DNA of 64,000 nucleotides from Karalla daura (Eukaryota > Chordata > Actinopteri > Chaetodontiformes > Leiognathidae): positions 22,272,916-22,336,915 of the forward strand of contig CM055191.1 of assembly GCA_029224185.1 (NCBI GenBank), written 5' to 3'. Positions 23,741 through 35,759 of this stretch are shown in pieces. Within the stretch, counting starts at the first letter, position 1. The number at the start of each line of letters is the position of its first letter. The notes beneath the pieces were generated by a model that made no database searches, had not been told where the DNA came from, and was given only the letters and a program-made list of their open reading frames with translations. The translations under genes and the position numbers were made by a program.

Positions 23741-24772
23741 ACTGCAGAGCTACATGTAGCACTGCAGAGCTACATGCTCACTGCAGAGCTACATGCTCAC
23801 TGCAGAGCTACATGTAGCACTGCAGAGCTACATGCTCACTGCAGAGCCACATGTAGCACTGCAGAGCCACATGCTCACTGTAGAGCGACATGTAGCACTG
23901 CAGAGCTACATGCTCACTGCAGAGCTACGTGTAGCACTGCAGAGCTACATGTAGCACTGCAGAGCTACATGCTCACTGCAGAGCTACATGTAGCACTGCA
24001 GAGCTACATGCTCACTGCAGAGCTACATGCTCACTGCAGAGCTACATGTAGCACTGCAGAGCTACATGCTCACTGCAGAGCTACATGTAGCACTGCAGTG
24101 AGCATGTAGCTCTGCAGTGAGCATGTAGCTCTGCAGAGCTACATGTAGCACTGCAGAGCTACATGCTCACTGCAGAGCTACATGCTCACTGCAGAGCTAC
24201 ATGTAGCACTGCAGAGCTACATGCTCACTGCAGAGCTACATGCTCACTGCAGAGCTACATGTAGCACTGCAGAGCCACATGCTCACTGCAGAGCTACATG
24301 CTCACTGCAGAGCTACATGTAGCACTGCAGAGCTACATGTAGCACTGCAGAGCTACATGCTCGCTGCAGAGCTACATGTAGCACTGCAGAGCCACATGCT
24401 CGCTGCAGAGCTACATGTAGCACTGCAGTGCTACATGCTCCCTGCAGAGCTACATGTAGCATTGCAGAGCTACATGCTCGCTGCAGAGCTACATGTAGCA
24501 CTGCAGAGCTACATGCTCGCTGCAGAGCTACATGTAGCACCGCAGAGCTACATGCTCGCTGCAGAGCTACATGTAGCACTGCAGAGCTACATGCTCACTG
24601 CAGAGCTACATGTAGCACTGCAGAGCCACATGCTCACTGCAGAGCTACATGCTCACTGTAGAGCTACATGTAGCACTGCAGAGCTACATGCTCGCTGCAG
24701 AGCTACATGTAGCACTGCAGAGCTACATGCTCACTGCAGAGCTACATGCTCACTGCAGAGCCACATGCGTAC
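23741..24772. repeat. 19/20-bp satellite with a 39-bp higher-order unit
   Basis: About 53 units of ACTGCAGAGCTACATG ending either in TAGC (20 bp) or CTC (19 bp). In the second half the two types mostly alternate, making a 39-bp dimer. TAGC-type units contain the 12-bp palindrome GCTACATGTAGC, and every unit contains CTGCAG. Two units at 24099-24136 are inverted. Long frames through it exist because 39 is divisible by three. Confidence 0.97.
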
Positions 24773-25285
24773 AGGCAGAGCAGACGGACTCCGTAGGTTT
24801 ACCCGAACGGCCCACGCCGCCAGCAGCGACAGTCTGCAGAGCGCTCCGGGCTGAGGCGTGTGTATTTGGAGTCGCATCAACGCCCCGACTGATGCGCCGC
24901 CAACGATACGTGATATTATACGTCTCAAAAAAACACTTTCTTGTTCTAATGCGGCAATAAAGGAGTAAGGGCTCAGCGCCGGTTCGTTCCTTTTACTGCG
25001 CAATGAATCGTGCGATCCGATGAAAGATTAACGGTTCCGTTTGCATAGTCGCCCCGGCATATGGCGAATCCCACGCAAGCGCGGCCCAACACCGGCCGAG
25101 GCCAAATGAAATATCTGCTGCCCGGGCTCCACCCGCGGCTTCTTTGCGGCGCGCGAGGGGCTCCGGTGCAAGAAGCGGAGGCGTTGAATCGAGTGCGGGG
25201 CATAAACGACTCCCGCGATTGAGACATGTTGAAATCAGCGTGTAAACGCTACGCGCCACGTCGTCCTAAACGGGGGGGGCTCCCT

Positions 25286-25306
25286 CCCCCCCCCCCCCCC
25301 CCCCCC
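25286..25306. repeat. poly-C tract
   Basis: About 21 consecutive C. Confidence 0.9.
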
Positions 25307-25849
25307 TCGCACTTTCACCCGTGTTTGTATGAGCTCGGGCTGAGGGCCCGCCTCGCGTTGTATATAGAAATAATAGTTTCCTCGCGAGATCTTGTGTAAA
25401 TACGATATAATTGGTCGAGTAAGAGTGTCTTTAAAGTACAATCAGCGTAATGAATAACAGGCTTCTGTTGGGAGCGGCGGTGGGGATGAGTAATGCCGTC
25501 GGTCTGAAAAAAAAAAAAGAAGAAATAGATTATTGAGTTTTTTGTCGTGGGAATTTGTTGGCGCATCAAAGCGAGGACACGATGCAGGAAGGCGGCGATT
25601 TGTGTTTATTGCGTATTGTGCCAGTTAGGGAAGATCAACCATGGGTTGGGGCGAGCTTGGCCACAAATGAGCACTTTGTTGTTGCCAAGTGTGACAGATC
25701 TGGAGCGCTGTCGTGGCTTTGTTGTCTTGGGCATTTTGTTTTGTGTTTTTGTGACTGTGTTTGACTCCCGTTGAAAGCGCTCCAGTCATCAAAACTGATT
25801 TTTAGTAGCAGTATATAAAACCTCTTGAGTGACTGGCTCTCCCATTGTG

Positions 25850-26080
25850 CTGACTCACCATATTCCACCAGATCATTTTCCCCTCTCACTCCGGGGGCTG
25901 CTCAGCCTCTAATTCAGCGCCTTAATTACTATAATTGGTAGATGCAAATTAACAGCAATTGGACTTGACTGGCGTCATAAATCCACAGCTCGCAACTTGC
26001 AGATTTTCTGGCAATCCAGTGTGGACCACCGTAGACAGGGGTGCTTAACTTACTAAGTAATTGCAAGTTTCATGAATCAT
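25850..26080. promoter_or_regulatory. candidate regulatory block with a perfect octamer
   Basis: The perfect POU octamer ATGCAAAT at 25942-25949 is surrounded by TTAATTA, CAATTGG and TCATAAAT cores in a repeat-free AT-rich island. Enhancer role is inferred. Confidence 0.35.
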
Positions 26081-27739
26081 AATGCTTATGAATTCCCCCT
26101 CGGCACACACATGGGCCCAGTGGGACTCCGCTCTAAGCCACTGGGAGCCATAGCAGGCGGATCGAGAAGCCACTGTGCAGCTTTGGCCCCTCCACAAAAG
26201 AAATACCACTGAGGAGCTGCTGGGTGCTAATGGTGTTTGGCTAATGGCATTTGGAGCCTCAGAGAAACAATATAAAACCCTCAATTGAACACTTTCTATT
26301 TTGGATTTATGGACGGGTGATACTATGTGCTCGTCTCTCAGAAACCCTTTGGTGCGATGTCAAAATGAAATCCAAGGAATGCGAGGGACCCCACCACAAA
26401 GTTAAACGACACATCAAGGCTGGTGTTTGGTGTAACATACGCTCCGGTTCACAGTCGCTGGGTTCAGCTCAAGACCGAGAGCATGGAGCACATTGAAATC
26501 TAGCACATCTGTGTGAAAACCTAATTTAGCTTGACTTGGTCAAATTAAGCCTGAGCCCTCAATGAAATGTCTACTCATTATGTATGTTCTACCAGAAGAG
26601 TGCAGGCCCCCCCCGTTCTCAAACAAACCCTCATATAGGCGCGCACACACACACATCTACATACGCCGCTGCCTGGGCAGACGTCTATTGCATGTGATTG
26701 TTGGGGAAACGGAGTGAAAAACAGGTCCGGGGGTTGCGGGTTCAGGTTGCGGCTTTGAGAGTGACGAGATCCAGAAGCCAGCGGCGTTTGGTATTACCCT
26801 GGTGCTTCCTGCCCCAGCGGCCCAGGCCGGGCCAGGCCGGGCCAGAGCAGGGGAGGGTGGGGGGAGGGGGTGGAGGATCCTGCCCGAGAGGGGAAGGTGG
26901 GAGGACGTTTATAGCGACGGACTGGCCAGGATACACCCTGCCCCGCGGGATCCCCTCAGCGAGAGGCCAGAGCGCGGGCCGCTGCTCCCACACTCCTACC
27001 AGTGGGCCCGGAGCCGCGAGCAGCTCCCACTGTGGTTTGTTTTACAACCTTGAACCACAGTAAGCCCCCAGAACCTTAGCGTGGTAATCAGCCGCACACA
27101 GGATCCCTGCTCCCTTTTTTCAACAGGCCTCCCTTCTTTCCACGCTGGCCTCCCCTCGAAAACGAGCGCGCATTGGGGAGATCGACCCTCCGTAAACGCA
27201 TTTCGCCTGAGTTTCCCTGCAGTTGGTTCTCGTCCGTCTCATGCGAGCCCCGTCTCCCAGATCTGGTTGTTATTTCGCAGTTGTGTGCGGCGGCAGAGTA
27301 AATCCGTCACCGGTTACACCTAATGCCTCCGTGGCAGGCGCTGCGCGTCCACATGAGTTCATCCGCTGTTTGTCAGTGTATACATGCACATTCTGCTAAT
27401 GCGTGTGTGTGTTCGCCGCTCAGCCGTGCCAGTGCCCAGAAGGCCCCTCCTCGAATCCCATTACCACTTCAGTACACGGTCCCAAATCTGCTCCATGTTA
27501 AGCACTCAGTCCTCCCACACATCTACTTAACAATACAAATCATGATTGATGCTCTGCCCAGCACATGCGTGGATCCAAAGAATGCTAAACAGAGGAGCAC
27601 AAGTCGCAATTAATTCTCCATTTGTAAATTTGTCTGCATATCTTCTGTTCAAAGGAATTTGGAACATCATTATTTTCTTCTCAGTGATGAAGTGCCAGTG
27701 AATCGCTCTTTCCAAGCCTCTGCATTCTAGATACATAAC

Positions 27740-28080
27740 ACTGCCATGCCTTCACTATTTTGTCTCCTGTTTCCCACTGGAGGCTTGAATTTGGATGGAG
27801 GCTTTGACTCTGGGCCATAATAGCGTTGGACGGGAGCCCTCATATTTCAGCTCTGATGCGAAATCGGCCCAGTGGCTTTTCGGACTCAAATTGGGTTTAA
27901 ATTGTGTCAGAGGAGGGAGAAATGTTTTTTAAAATAATAGCCATGAATGCCATGAAACGGAGCGTTCCTGCTGCAGAGCTTTTGATCCGTTTTTATAAAT
28001 AGCAGAATTTTGTCGTAAAAAATAATGTTTCTGTGGTCTTTTCCTGCAATTAAAATAAGGTTGGCTCGGGAACAAGGGCA
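27740..28080. promoter_or_regulatory. candidate conserved regulatory block
   Basis: AT-rich single-copy sequence with CCATAATAG, TTTTATAAATAG and CAATTAAAAT, unlike its GC-rich, repeat-laden surroundings. Candidate only. Confidence 0.28.
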
Positions 28081-28125
28081 AAAACTAAGTACTTGTGTTC
28101 GAGAGGAAAAAAAGTCTCTCCCACT

Positions 28126-28150
28126 CCCCCCCCCCCCCCCCCCCCCCCCC
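28126..28150. repeat. poly-C tract
   Basis: About 25 consecutive C, just upstream of an AT-rich single-copy block. Confidence 0.9.
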
Positions 28151-29289
28151 GCCTACCCCTCCCTGCCTTCCTCATCTGTGAAAGCATGTCATTTATGACT
28201 TGTTATTTTCATTTTGCTCCACATTTTCCACATGCTAGTGGCAGGCAGATGTCCGATAATGGCATGCGAGAGCCGGCGGAGGGGCGTGCTCCACCTGCCT
28301 CTGTTCGCCGCGCTTTTAGTGGTCCGCGGGCAGAGTGAGTGCCGCGCTTTCCCAAAGCGTTCTCCGGTTCCTCTTGGCCAGGCGGTGTGGTCTTCACATG
28401 ACCAATCAAATATGTCAAACCACCAGTGTGTTTCCCCCCACATGTACAACAAGAAAATCTGGCTTCAATTATTATTGCACCCCAAGGGGAACTTCCAGAA
28501 TTCCTCCCCTCCTCATTTGTCAGAAATGAAGCTCTCTCGTTTCCTGCGATTGGCTGAAATATGTCTTTTGATATTAAATCACACCGGTTTCCACGGGCTG
28601 CATGACCAAGACAAATGTTTATCATATTTATTTATGTCACTGGAGATGACCCCGCAGCTCAGCAATGCAGAGACTTGGCTGCCGACTCCCATGTAAAGTT
28701 GATTGTGAGTAAGAGAGTCTCCTAAATAAGCTGGAGCGGGGAGATAATTTGGAAAGCACATGAGGTAACTGTGGTTTGTTTAATGTGAAAAATCCCGTCT
28801 TGGGGTTGGGGAGGGTGATGGAGGTACTGTTACAAAAGCCCTAATGAATCTAGACTGACACATCCCACCCAAATCTTGCAGCGCTCTTGGTTTGATTTAT
28901 ATTATACTCTGTTGATAAATGCGGTTCCAAATGTTGATTAAGGATCTGTTTCACTTGTTTGTATGTCAACAAATCCAGCTAAATCCAGTTATACACCTCT
29001 GATCTCTCATTGCCGTTGTTTTTGTATTTGGTGCTTATTGTCATAACATCACGCTCCGGCGGAGGCCTTTCCACTGCGGCTCGGGGAGGGAAACGCTATA
29101 TGAAAATTGCCATTGACGTTGGCGAAACAAATGAAACTGCTCACGCTGCCGCTACATCTGCAGCCGCTTTCAGCCCGTATTTATGCCATTTAAGCTCTCA
29201 TTTGAATTCACCAGCACAAATAAACACATCACAACGGAGCGAGGGCCCTGATGTCATATGCAGATGTCGAATCGTGATTGTTCCCCCCG

Positions 29290-29480
29290 CCCCGTGAATT
29301 CGCCGGGATCTTGTCTCTCGGAGGCGAGCGGGGTGACGTCACTCTCTCTCGGCGGCGGCGGCGGCCGCGTTTGCTCGCCCCGGCTGCGGCGCTTCCGCTA
29401 CCGAGCGCGGGCCGCCCGCCCCTGACACGTCTCCACATCTCTACCGCCCGCCACAGAGGTAGCGGGGATGGAAAGTAGCG
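29290..29480. promoter_or_regulatory. CpG-rich patch with a perfect cAMP-response element
   Basis: TGACGTCA at 29334-29341 is followed by a CGG-repeat, CpG-dense stretch, about 600 bp upstream of the exon at 30063. It resembles a CRE-driven CpG promoter; no transcript evidence is available. Confidence 0.35.
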
Positions 29481-29984
29481 GGGCAGCGAGCCCCCCCTCT
29501 CTCCACCCCCAGACTACTGTGCTGTCCGGCCAGGGGCCACGCTCTGTTTACCGCCGGTGATAAGCTGGCATAAATCACAACTTCATGAAGAGGCGAATGA
29601 TTTCACCTGGGGCCGGCGGCTATTTATCCGAGGCCCGGGCCGTACGAGAACCAGGGGCTTTGATTCAGCCATAAATCATCCTGTAAAAAGAGAAGCTGTG
29701 CTACTAAACCGCTGAGCGGGCCGGGGGGGGGTGGAGGGGGAGGAAAAAAGAGAAAGTCAGAGGTGGTTCGGGCCTGTTGCCAGAAATGCTTAACTGGTTC
29801 GCTTTAACAGACTACCCGCTCCCCCACCGGAGTCATGTGCTGCACTGTAATTGACTGCTCGCAATACGGTGTGACCCAGGGAGACCCCACAACAACACAT
29901 AAAACAGTGTACCTGTTTTGTAGGTTCAGGGTGGCTGGACTCCGATACCTGTGCTCCACCCCCTGCTTCTTGTTGATCCTCACC

Positions 29985-29986
<2 letters not shown>

Positions 29987-30024
<38 letters not shown>

Positions 30025-30060
30025 TCTCTCTCTCCCTTTCCCTCTCCCTCTTTCCCCTGC
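29987..30060 (+). repeat. CT-rich microsatellite forming an acceptor pyrimidine tract
   Basis: (CT)n with CCCT interruptions, ending two bases before the AG of the acceptor for the exon at 30063. Confidence 0.93.
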
Positions 30061-30062
30061 AG

Positions 30063-30266
30063 GCGGGCGCTCAACCTGGGCATCCTGCGTGACCCGGGCT
30101 CGGAGGTGGAGGACCGTCAGTACCAGGTGGACCTGCAGTCCATCAACATCGGGACGGCTCAGTGGGAGCAGCTCAAGCCGGAGAAGGAGGGAATCAAGGG
30201 GGGGGTGTCTGCGGAGAGCGAGAGGAGCTCCCAGAACCCGGCCCTGGAGTGGAACATGGCCAGCAG
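30063..30266 (+). CDS. vps13b: vps13b exon
   Basis: The acceptor is TTTCCCCTGCAG ending at 30062 and the donor CAGCAG|GTCAGC at 30267. The first G completes the Gln from the previous exon, and the exon reads RALNLGILRDPGSEVEDRQY followed by QVDLQSINIGTAQWEQLKPE, one of the best conserved VPS13B blocks. A charged, glycine-containing loop follows, then NPALEWNMAS. It ends in phase 2 (AG). The acceptor is preceded by about 75 bp of CT-rich microsatellite that supplies the polypyrimidine tract. Confidence 0.97.
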
Positions 30267-30923
30267 GTCAGCACTGAGGACTAAATCCGGTCGTTCCTTT
30301 TCACGGAGGCTTTACTTCTCCGCGTTGTAAATGACTTTGAGATCCCGATGCGTCCGCGATAAAAAAACAAAATACGTGGAAGCGTTAAATCATCAAAACC
30401 GACATTACATCACATGGAACAAGAGCTTTTCAAAATGTTTTGCCGGTGATGAACCCGTTGAAGGCTCCCAACCAGAGCCGCGTCTCGAATGTTCACTCCT
30501 TCAAGTCTCTTTTTCCACCGAAAACACGTTTTCGTCCACCCTTCTGTCCATTCTCGTCATCTCTCATCGAGATCTATTGCCGCCACTCTTTGAGTGCACG
30601 AATCCCTTCCAGCGACTGCAGCGTAATTCGCATCCGGGCTGCAATGTTACACCCCAGGTCAGGTGCTGCGTGTGTGTGTGTGCGTGTGTGTCTGACGGCG
30701 TGTGTGTGTGTGTGTGTGCGAGCGAGCGAGCGAACTGCTGCGCATGTCCCAAAATTTATCTCATCAGTCTTGATGTGGGAGCAGCATGTAGTTATTGAGT
30801 TAGCTCCCTATCATGGAGCCTCTCCATGCGCAGTCATAATTACAAACCCTGTCATTTTTTTATAGACTCGGGAGCTAAAACAAGCACGAGCGTAACAGCC
30901 CGTTTGGCCCCACATCCTTTTTT

Positions 30924-31032
<109 letters not shown>

Positions 31033-31156
31033 TTTTTTTTTTCCCACTCGTGTTTTGAGAGAGGGACCGGGCCCAAAAATCACAGGATCGCAGGCGAGGA
31101 GTCCAGATTTGCTCCTTGTCAACTAAAAATAAGCGGCGGTGGAAGAATGCGACGCG

Positions 31157-31198
31157 GGCCCGGTCGGGGCCCTGTCGGGGCCCGGTCGGGGCCCGGGC
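31157..31198. repeat. GC-rich 12-bp tandem repeat
   Basis: Three near copies of CGGTCGGGGCCC in a CpG-rich stretch. Confidence 0.8.
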
Positions 31199-31993
31199 GC
31201 TCTCGGGTTCGTCGCAGGGCAGAGGGGGAAGCCAGCCCGGGGGGGTGGGGTACCCGCTCGCACACTCCCGCAACGCACATGCATACGGTGCGGGCTGACA
31301 CCGGCATTTTCTTCAAAGAAAGACACAAACACACACACAGGCATGTACAATACACAGTTGGAGTCGTGCCAGTGGAAGCCGGACTGCTGCTACTGGCGAC
31401 ACCGATGCCGACCCCGCACCGTTTATTTAGCCGCTGACTTCGCTGCGCGTCCCGTGTCCCGCATCCTGGTTTTTAACCGTCAAATTAGGGCAAAAAGAAA
31501 AGAAAAAAAGCCCCAAAAAAGTCGTTTTGGAAAGTCTGACGGTTTAGCTGTCGGGCTGAGCCAGCGCGTGTTTATGGGGAGCATGAGGCTCGTGCTGAGG
31601 CTCCGGGCGCAGCCCTTTAAAGTGCAGCCAGGGGCAAAACACGGGGCGAGCAGCTGCACCAGAAGACGGCCGGGAGCCATCGTTCGGCCGCCCCGCGCGC
31701 TTTTCAGCCATTGTGAGTTGAGAGTGGAGCGAGGGTTTTTGGACGTTTCGACAAGACGCGGCAGCAGGCCTCGGGGACGGGGTCTCCAACCACCGGACCA
31801 CCCTGACTGTCTGGTAGCTTTGACCGTCTATCCCCCAAATCCGCCTTTGTCTGCGTAACCGAGGCGGCCCGGGGGCCCCTTGTAAAACAGCCCTCCGACT
31901 GCAAGGAGCGGACTTGGACCCGCACCGCGATCTTACACTCATTTACCGAGTCCGACAAGCTCGTACGAGCGCGGGGGCTACTGGGGCCCAGCT

Positions 31994-32022
<29 letters not shown>
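31994..32022. repeat. poly-C tract
   Basis: About 29 consecutive C. Confidence 0.93.
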
Positions 32023-32025
<3 letters not shown>

Positions 32026-32638
32026 ACTTTTATTCCCTCAATTTGTCTCCCTGTCGACGAAAAACAGGGCCGCCTGTCTCCCCGTGCCAGGGCCAGATTG
32101 TCTGACGGGGCAATGAGGTGAGATGTTGGGCTCGCACTTTGGACTTCCAGAAGATGCCGAATGCCTCGTGTGTCAACTCGACTTTCTCCAGACACATTAT
32201 AGCCGCGGGTCTGGATTTCTGTTCAGGCCCGTGGTCGTGGAATGACCTGACGCGGTGCGGACCAGCCAGTGTCATAGCAGCGTGTGACAGTGACTCGCTG
32301 ACAATGCGTCGGAGCACGATGACGGATCACGTCGGGCCTCGGGCCTCCCGACTAGCTGCTTGCGATGGCGCGTCCTGACGAGGCTGCGCCGCTCTGCTCT
32401 GTTCTGCACTAGGCAGAGCACCTACCCCGGCCTCACCCGCCTCTACCACCTCCACCACCAGAGTCATAGCTGAGCATGTGATGTCGAACGTCCCAGCTCA
32501 AAGCGGAGTCAAGTTCACGGCTTTACTTGTCGGCCGCGATCAGCCGCGCCAGTCCACCGCCCCGCTTGTAACAAGCTCTGACACACACCACTTCCAAAGT
32601 TCACACCTTTCCCTCATTCCTTACATTACGCCCCCGCG

Positions 32639-32666
32639 CCCCCCCCCCCCCCCCCCCCCCCCCCCC
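32639..32666. repeat. poly-C tract
   Basis: About 28 consecutive C. Confidence 0.93.
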
Positions 32667-33229
32667 TTCACCTCGTGGCACGTTCACTCTGCGCTTTTTT
32701 TTCCCCCTTTTCTTTGGGTTTAATTCCAGTAGTTGCGGATCCGCAGTGGCCTCAGTCGGCTTCCTGAGGTCGTGTGAGGAAATTCCAGCGCCGCGGATCC
32801 ACTGACGGGACCTGTCCTCGTCACGGTGTGCGGCTGCCGGCCCTGCAAAGGCCCCGTGTCAACCCCCCCCCCCGCCTCCCTCTGCTATCGGCCACTGAGC
32901 CTTTGTCCCGGCCGGCGCCCGCTGCTCGCGCCGCGCGGCTTCGTGCGAAAAACAGAGTCATTCTTTCCGTCTTTCGCGCTCGGAAGGTGCACGAGCACAC
33001 ACCCAGACACACGCACACTCACACACACACTTCTCCGGTCCAGAGGAGCCCATACCGAAGGTAAACTGAGCCCGACGCCTCCGAGCCCCGCTGGTGACTG
33101 ATGGCACCTGTCCCCTGCAACGAGACACTCGCTGTTTCAGTCCACGTCCGAGGGGAGATTAGCCAACGCCAATTGGCCCCACAGATCATTTCACCTCCGA
33201 CGTGGGCCCCCCCCTCAAACACTCCATGC

Positions 33230-33620
33230 AAAGAAATGTGCCGGAAAATAATCCCTTAAGGGCACCGGTAATGCACATTTGTGTAGCGGCAGCGAATATG
33301 ATATCGGCTCTGCTTAAGCACTGTACTCCGGGCCACCTAGAAACGGGGTCTTTCATAATCCTATCCAACTATAAATATTGGAAGCCGCACCACTTGATTG
33401 TTTTAATAGCAGCAGATGTGGCAATTAACACCACCTTATAAAGCCCGCTGGTGTATTTGTTTTACGGCTAACAAATGTTCCCACAAATATGACTTGATTG
33501 TGGGAATGAACATTAGTGAAACGGAGAGATCTGAAGTGAGAAGGTCTCCATTTGATCTTGTGTATACAATTAAAGGGTGTTCCCAATTGAGACTTGTCAA
33601 ATAACGTCTCACTCGGCCTC
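33230..33620. promoter_or_regulatory. candidate conserved regulatory block
   Basis: Repeat-free AT-rich sequence with two TAATCC cores (33249, 33355 area), CCACTTGA (NK2-like) near 33390, CAATTAA and TATAAATATT. Typical of vertebrate noncoding conserved elements, but unverified. Confidence 0.33.
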
Positions 33621-34283
33621 TGTAACTATATTCAAGCTTCCAGCAAGATTGTGTTGGAGCGGGAATTCGAGAAGGAAAAAAAAAGGAGTCCACTTTTGGG
33701 AATATTTCACAGGTCTTGCCTGCGAGAGAAAATCTAATTTGAAATCTCTCGTCGTGAGCTGAGCTTTTCATCCCACTGGTTTGAATTTAAAAAGCCAGAG
33801 CCGGTTTGAAATGTGTGTCTGCCTGTCAGCTAAGAGCAAAACAAAGGCTCCGTTTTGAACATTTTGCGGTTTTGACTGTGTTGTGTTGACTTGTCATTCA
33901 TAGGCGGATGAGACAGTCCTCCGCAGTGTTTTACAACTGGTAACCATAACACATTATTAGTAAATACAGGTCGGGGAGCGTTGGTGAACGCAGTAAGCGT
34001 TCCCTTATGGACGCCGTTTGCTCTGCAGTGTAATGGTAGGCTCTCTTCAACACCTGGACGACACACTTTGGACTTTAGACATTATTTATATCCTTCAAAT
34101 TCATCCTTTTCCAGTGTCCATCAAATGCTGTATGGTGCAATGCACATATGCAGTGCACTAGCCTTGATTACAGTGATACTATCCATGTGTCCAAATCCAG
34201 TTTTCCCTCTGGTCGGGGGTGAGTATCAGCAACCGGTTCGAGCTGTCCGGACCAGTGTGTGACCAGCGTGTCTCTCTGCACAG

Positions 34284-34410
34284 CATCCGGAGGCACCACG
34301 AGCGGCGGGCCATCCTCACGCCCATCCTGACCGACTTCTCTGTCCGCGTGACCGCCGCCCCGGCCATCATCTTCAGCAAGGCCCTGTCCCCGGACTGCAG
34401 CCAGATGGAG
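34284..34410 (+). CDS. vps13b: vps13b exon
   Basis: The acceptor is CTCTCTGCACAG ending at 34283 and the donor ATGGAG|GTCGGT at 34411. The leading C completes Ser (AG+C), and the exon reads IRRHHERRAILTPILTDFSV followed by RVTAAPAIIFSKALSPD. The RRAILTP...TDFSVR pattern is typical of VPS13B. It ends on a codon boundary. The donor is weaker than its neighbours (C at +3), but no better GT lies nearby. Confidence 0.96.
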
Positions 34411-35759
34411 GTCGGTGTCCACTCAGGCTGTGCAAACTGGGCCGCGCTGTGCTCTCGTTTCAAAGGCCGAAACGGAAGTTGTTCCGAGTCGGACGCTGAC
34501 CCCCCCCGGGCCCGGTTGTGAGCGCGCTCCAAGCCGTCCCTCTCACTGTCCGGCGTCCGTATGAGCGGAGACTAGGAGTGCACTGAGACACTGCTTATGT
34601 GAGATGTCAGAAGTATTTATGTTTGGCCTCCTAACATAGGGCCACTTGCTCATTAGGAATCCCTGAGCCATGTCCGCCATGTAATGGAGGCTTTTGACCC
34701 GCAGAGTTCAAACCTTTCTGCTTATACAGCTGATGTTTTCTGGCACAGCTCTCTGAGACTTCCTGCCTCTTTGATGCCTCGGCCGGCCGCACTAACGTGC
34801 CCCTTGACAATGTGTAACAGCTAATCCATAGTTTGCACTGACACACACACACACACACACACACATGCACTCGCACAATGCGATTTGTTTAACTCCCCGA
34901 GATATGGAGACACAGAGCTGGTAACAATATAAACAGGACATTGAAGTACATGCAAATGGTGAAACATAACAATTTTTACGATTAAATTTGTATTCATTTT
35001 CAACTTCAGCAGAGTTTATTTTGCAACATGCAACAGCTGTCTTTGCTCAATTATTGATTTATTTATTAGAACATGTAGTTTAGGATCCACATTTATGTTT
35101 TTATTCACCCCAGCAACATATTCTGCAACTATTATTCTAAGATGATTATTGTAACCTCATGTTATTTTGACCTTGTGTGTTGACATTACTGCTGGTTCTA
35201 CTCATTTTAACCATAATTATTATATTCCTAATATATTTTATACATCTGAATGTCCTATGGATATTGAATGAAATATTAGCAGCAATTTTTCTGTTTTTAA
35301 ACAGTGGGTTTGAATAGATTATGTTTACACTGTGGTATGTTTACACTGTGGTGGCCAAATACTATTATGTGTAGTTACTGTAGGTCTGGCCCATGTGTGT
35401 GTGGTTTAACCCAGAGTGTTAGTGAGTGATATCCTGTTAGATGTAGCCTCCAGGCTGAGGTTTGAACTGCTGGCTGTGGGTGGGACCCTGGAGAGGACAG
35501 AGGGAAAAATGGGAATAAGGAACAACTGGGCTGAAAGGAGCGAGATAGAGCGGAGAGAGAGGGAGGGAAAGGAACTGGACCGAAAAAGCGTAGAAGTTCG
35601 AGGAGAAGCCGGGCTTGAGGTCACAAACAAGGCTGCTGTGTTAGTGAATGTCTTTCCGGCCGTCCGCCCACCTCTCTCCCTCCCTCCCTCCCTCCCTCCC
35701 TCCCTCCCTCCCTCCCTCCCTCCCTCCCTCCCTCCCGTCCTGTCCTGTCCTGTCTCCAG
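34411..35759 (+). other. vps13b intron, 1.35 kb
   Basis: Mostly AT-rich single-copy sequence (34560-35400) with a CA run at 34841-34866. The last 90 bp are the (CCCT)n and (TGTCC)n repeats feeding the next acceptor. Confidence 0.65.
35677..35752 (+). repeat. (CCCT)n plus (TGTCC)n before an acceptor
   Basis: About 15 CCCT units and then three TGTCC units, ending 7 bp upstream of the exon at 35760. Confidence 0.95.

Larger units (their letters stand above)
6910..30062 (+). other. vps13b intron, 23.2 kb
   Basis: No second gene is seen. In order: GC-rich sequence with poly-C and poly-G runs (6910-8200); CT microsatellites (8228-8519); CpG-rich sequence (8640-10150); an AT-rich patch (10400-10700); CCCT and TG repeats (10925-11063); GC-rich sequence to 12850; the 10-bp minisatellite (13083-13794); mixed single-copy sequence (13870-16600); GC-rich sequence (16750-18450); TG and CA/CGCA repeats (18785-19065); pyrimidine-rich sequence (19550-20600); a G tract (21569-21612); an AT-rich block (21650-22540); CpG-rich sequence (22570-22930); the 39-bp-period array (23741-24772); AT-rich blocks (25400-26600, 27480-29280); a CpG patch with a cAMP-response element (29300-29480); and the CT tract of the acceptor. 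Confidence 0.7.

Noticed and set aside
23741..24772. Resemblance to a CRISPR array (regular short repeats)
   Set aside because: There are no unique spacers; the units are contiguous, and the context is a vertebrate intron.
24240..24854. A frame of about 200 codons through the 39-bp satellite
   Set aside because: 39 is divisible by three, so one dimer without a stop gives an endless frame. Composition follows the DNA repeat only.
28214..28696. 160-codon plus-strand open frame in the large intron
   Set aside because: No splice context fitting vps13b phases and no recognisable protein features; it lies in an AT-rich block more likely to be noncoding.
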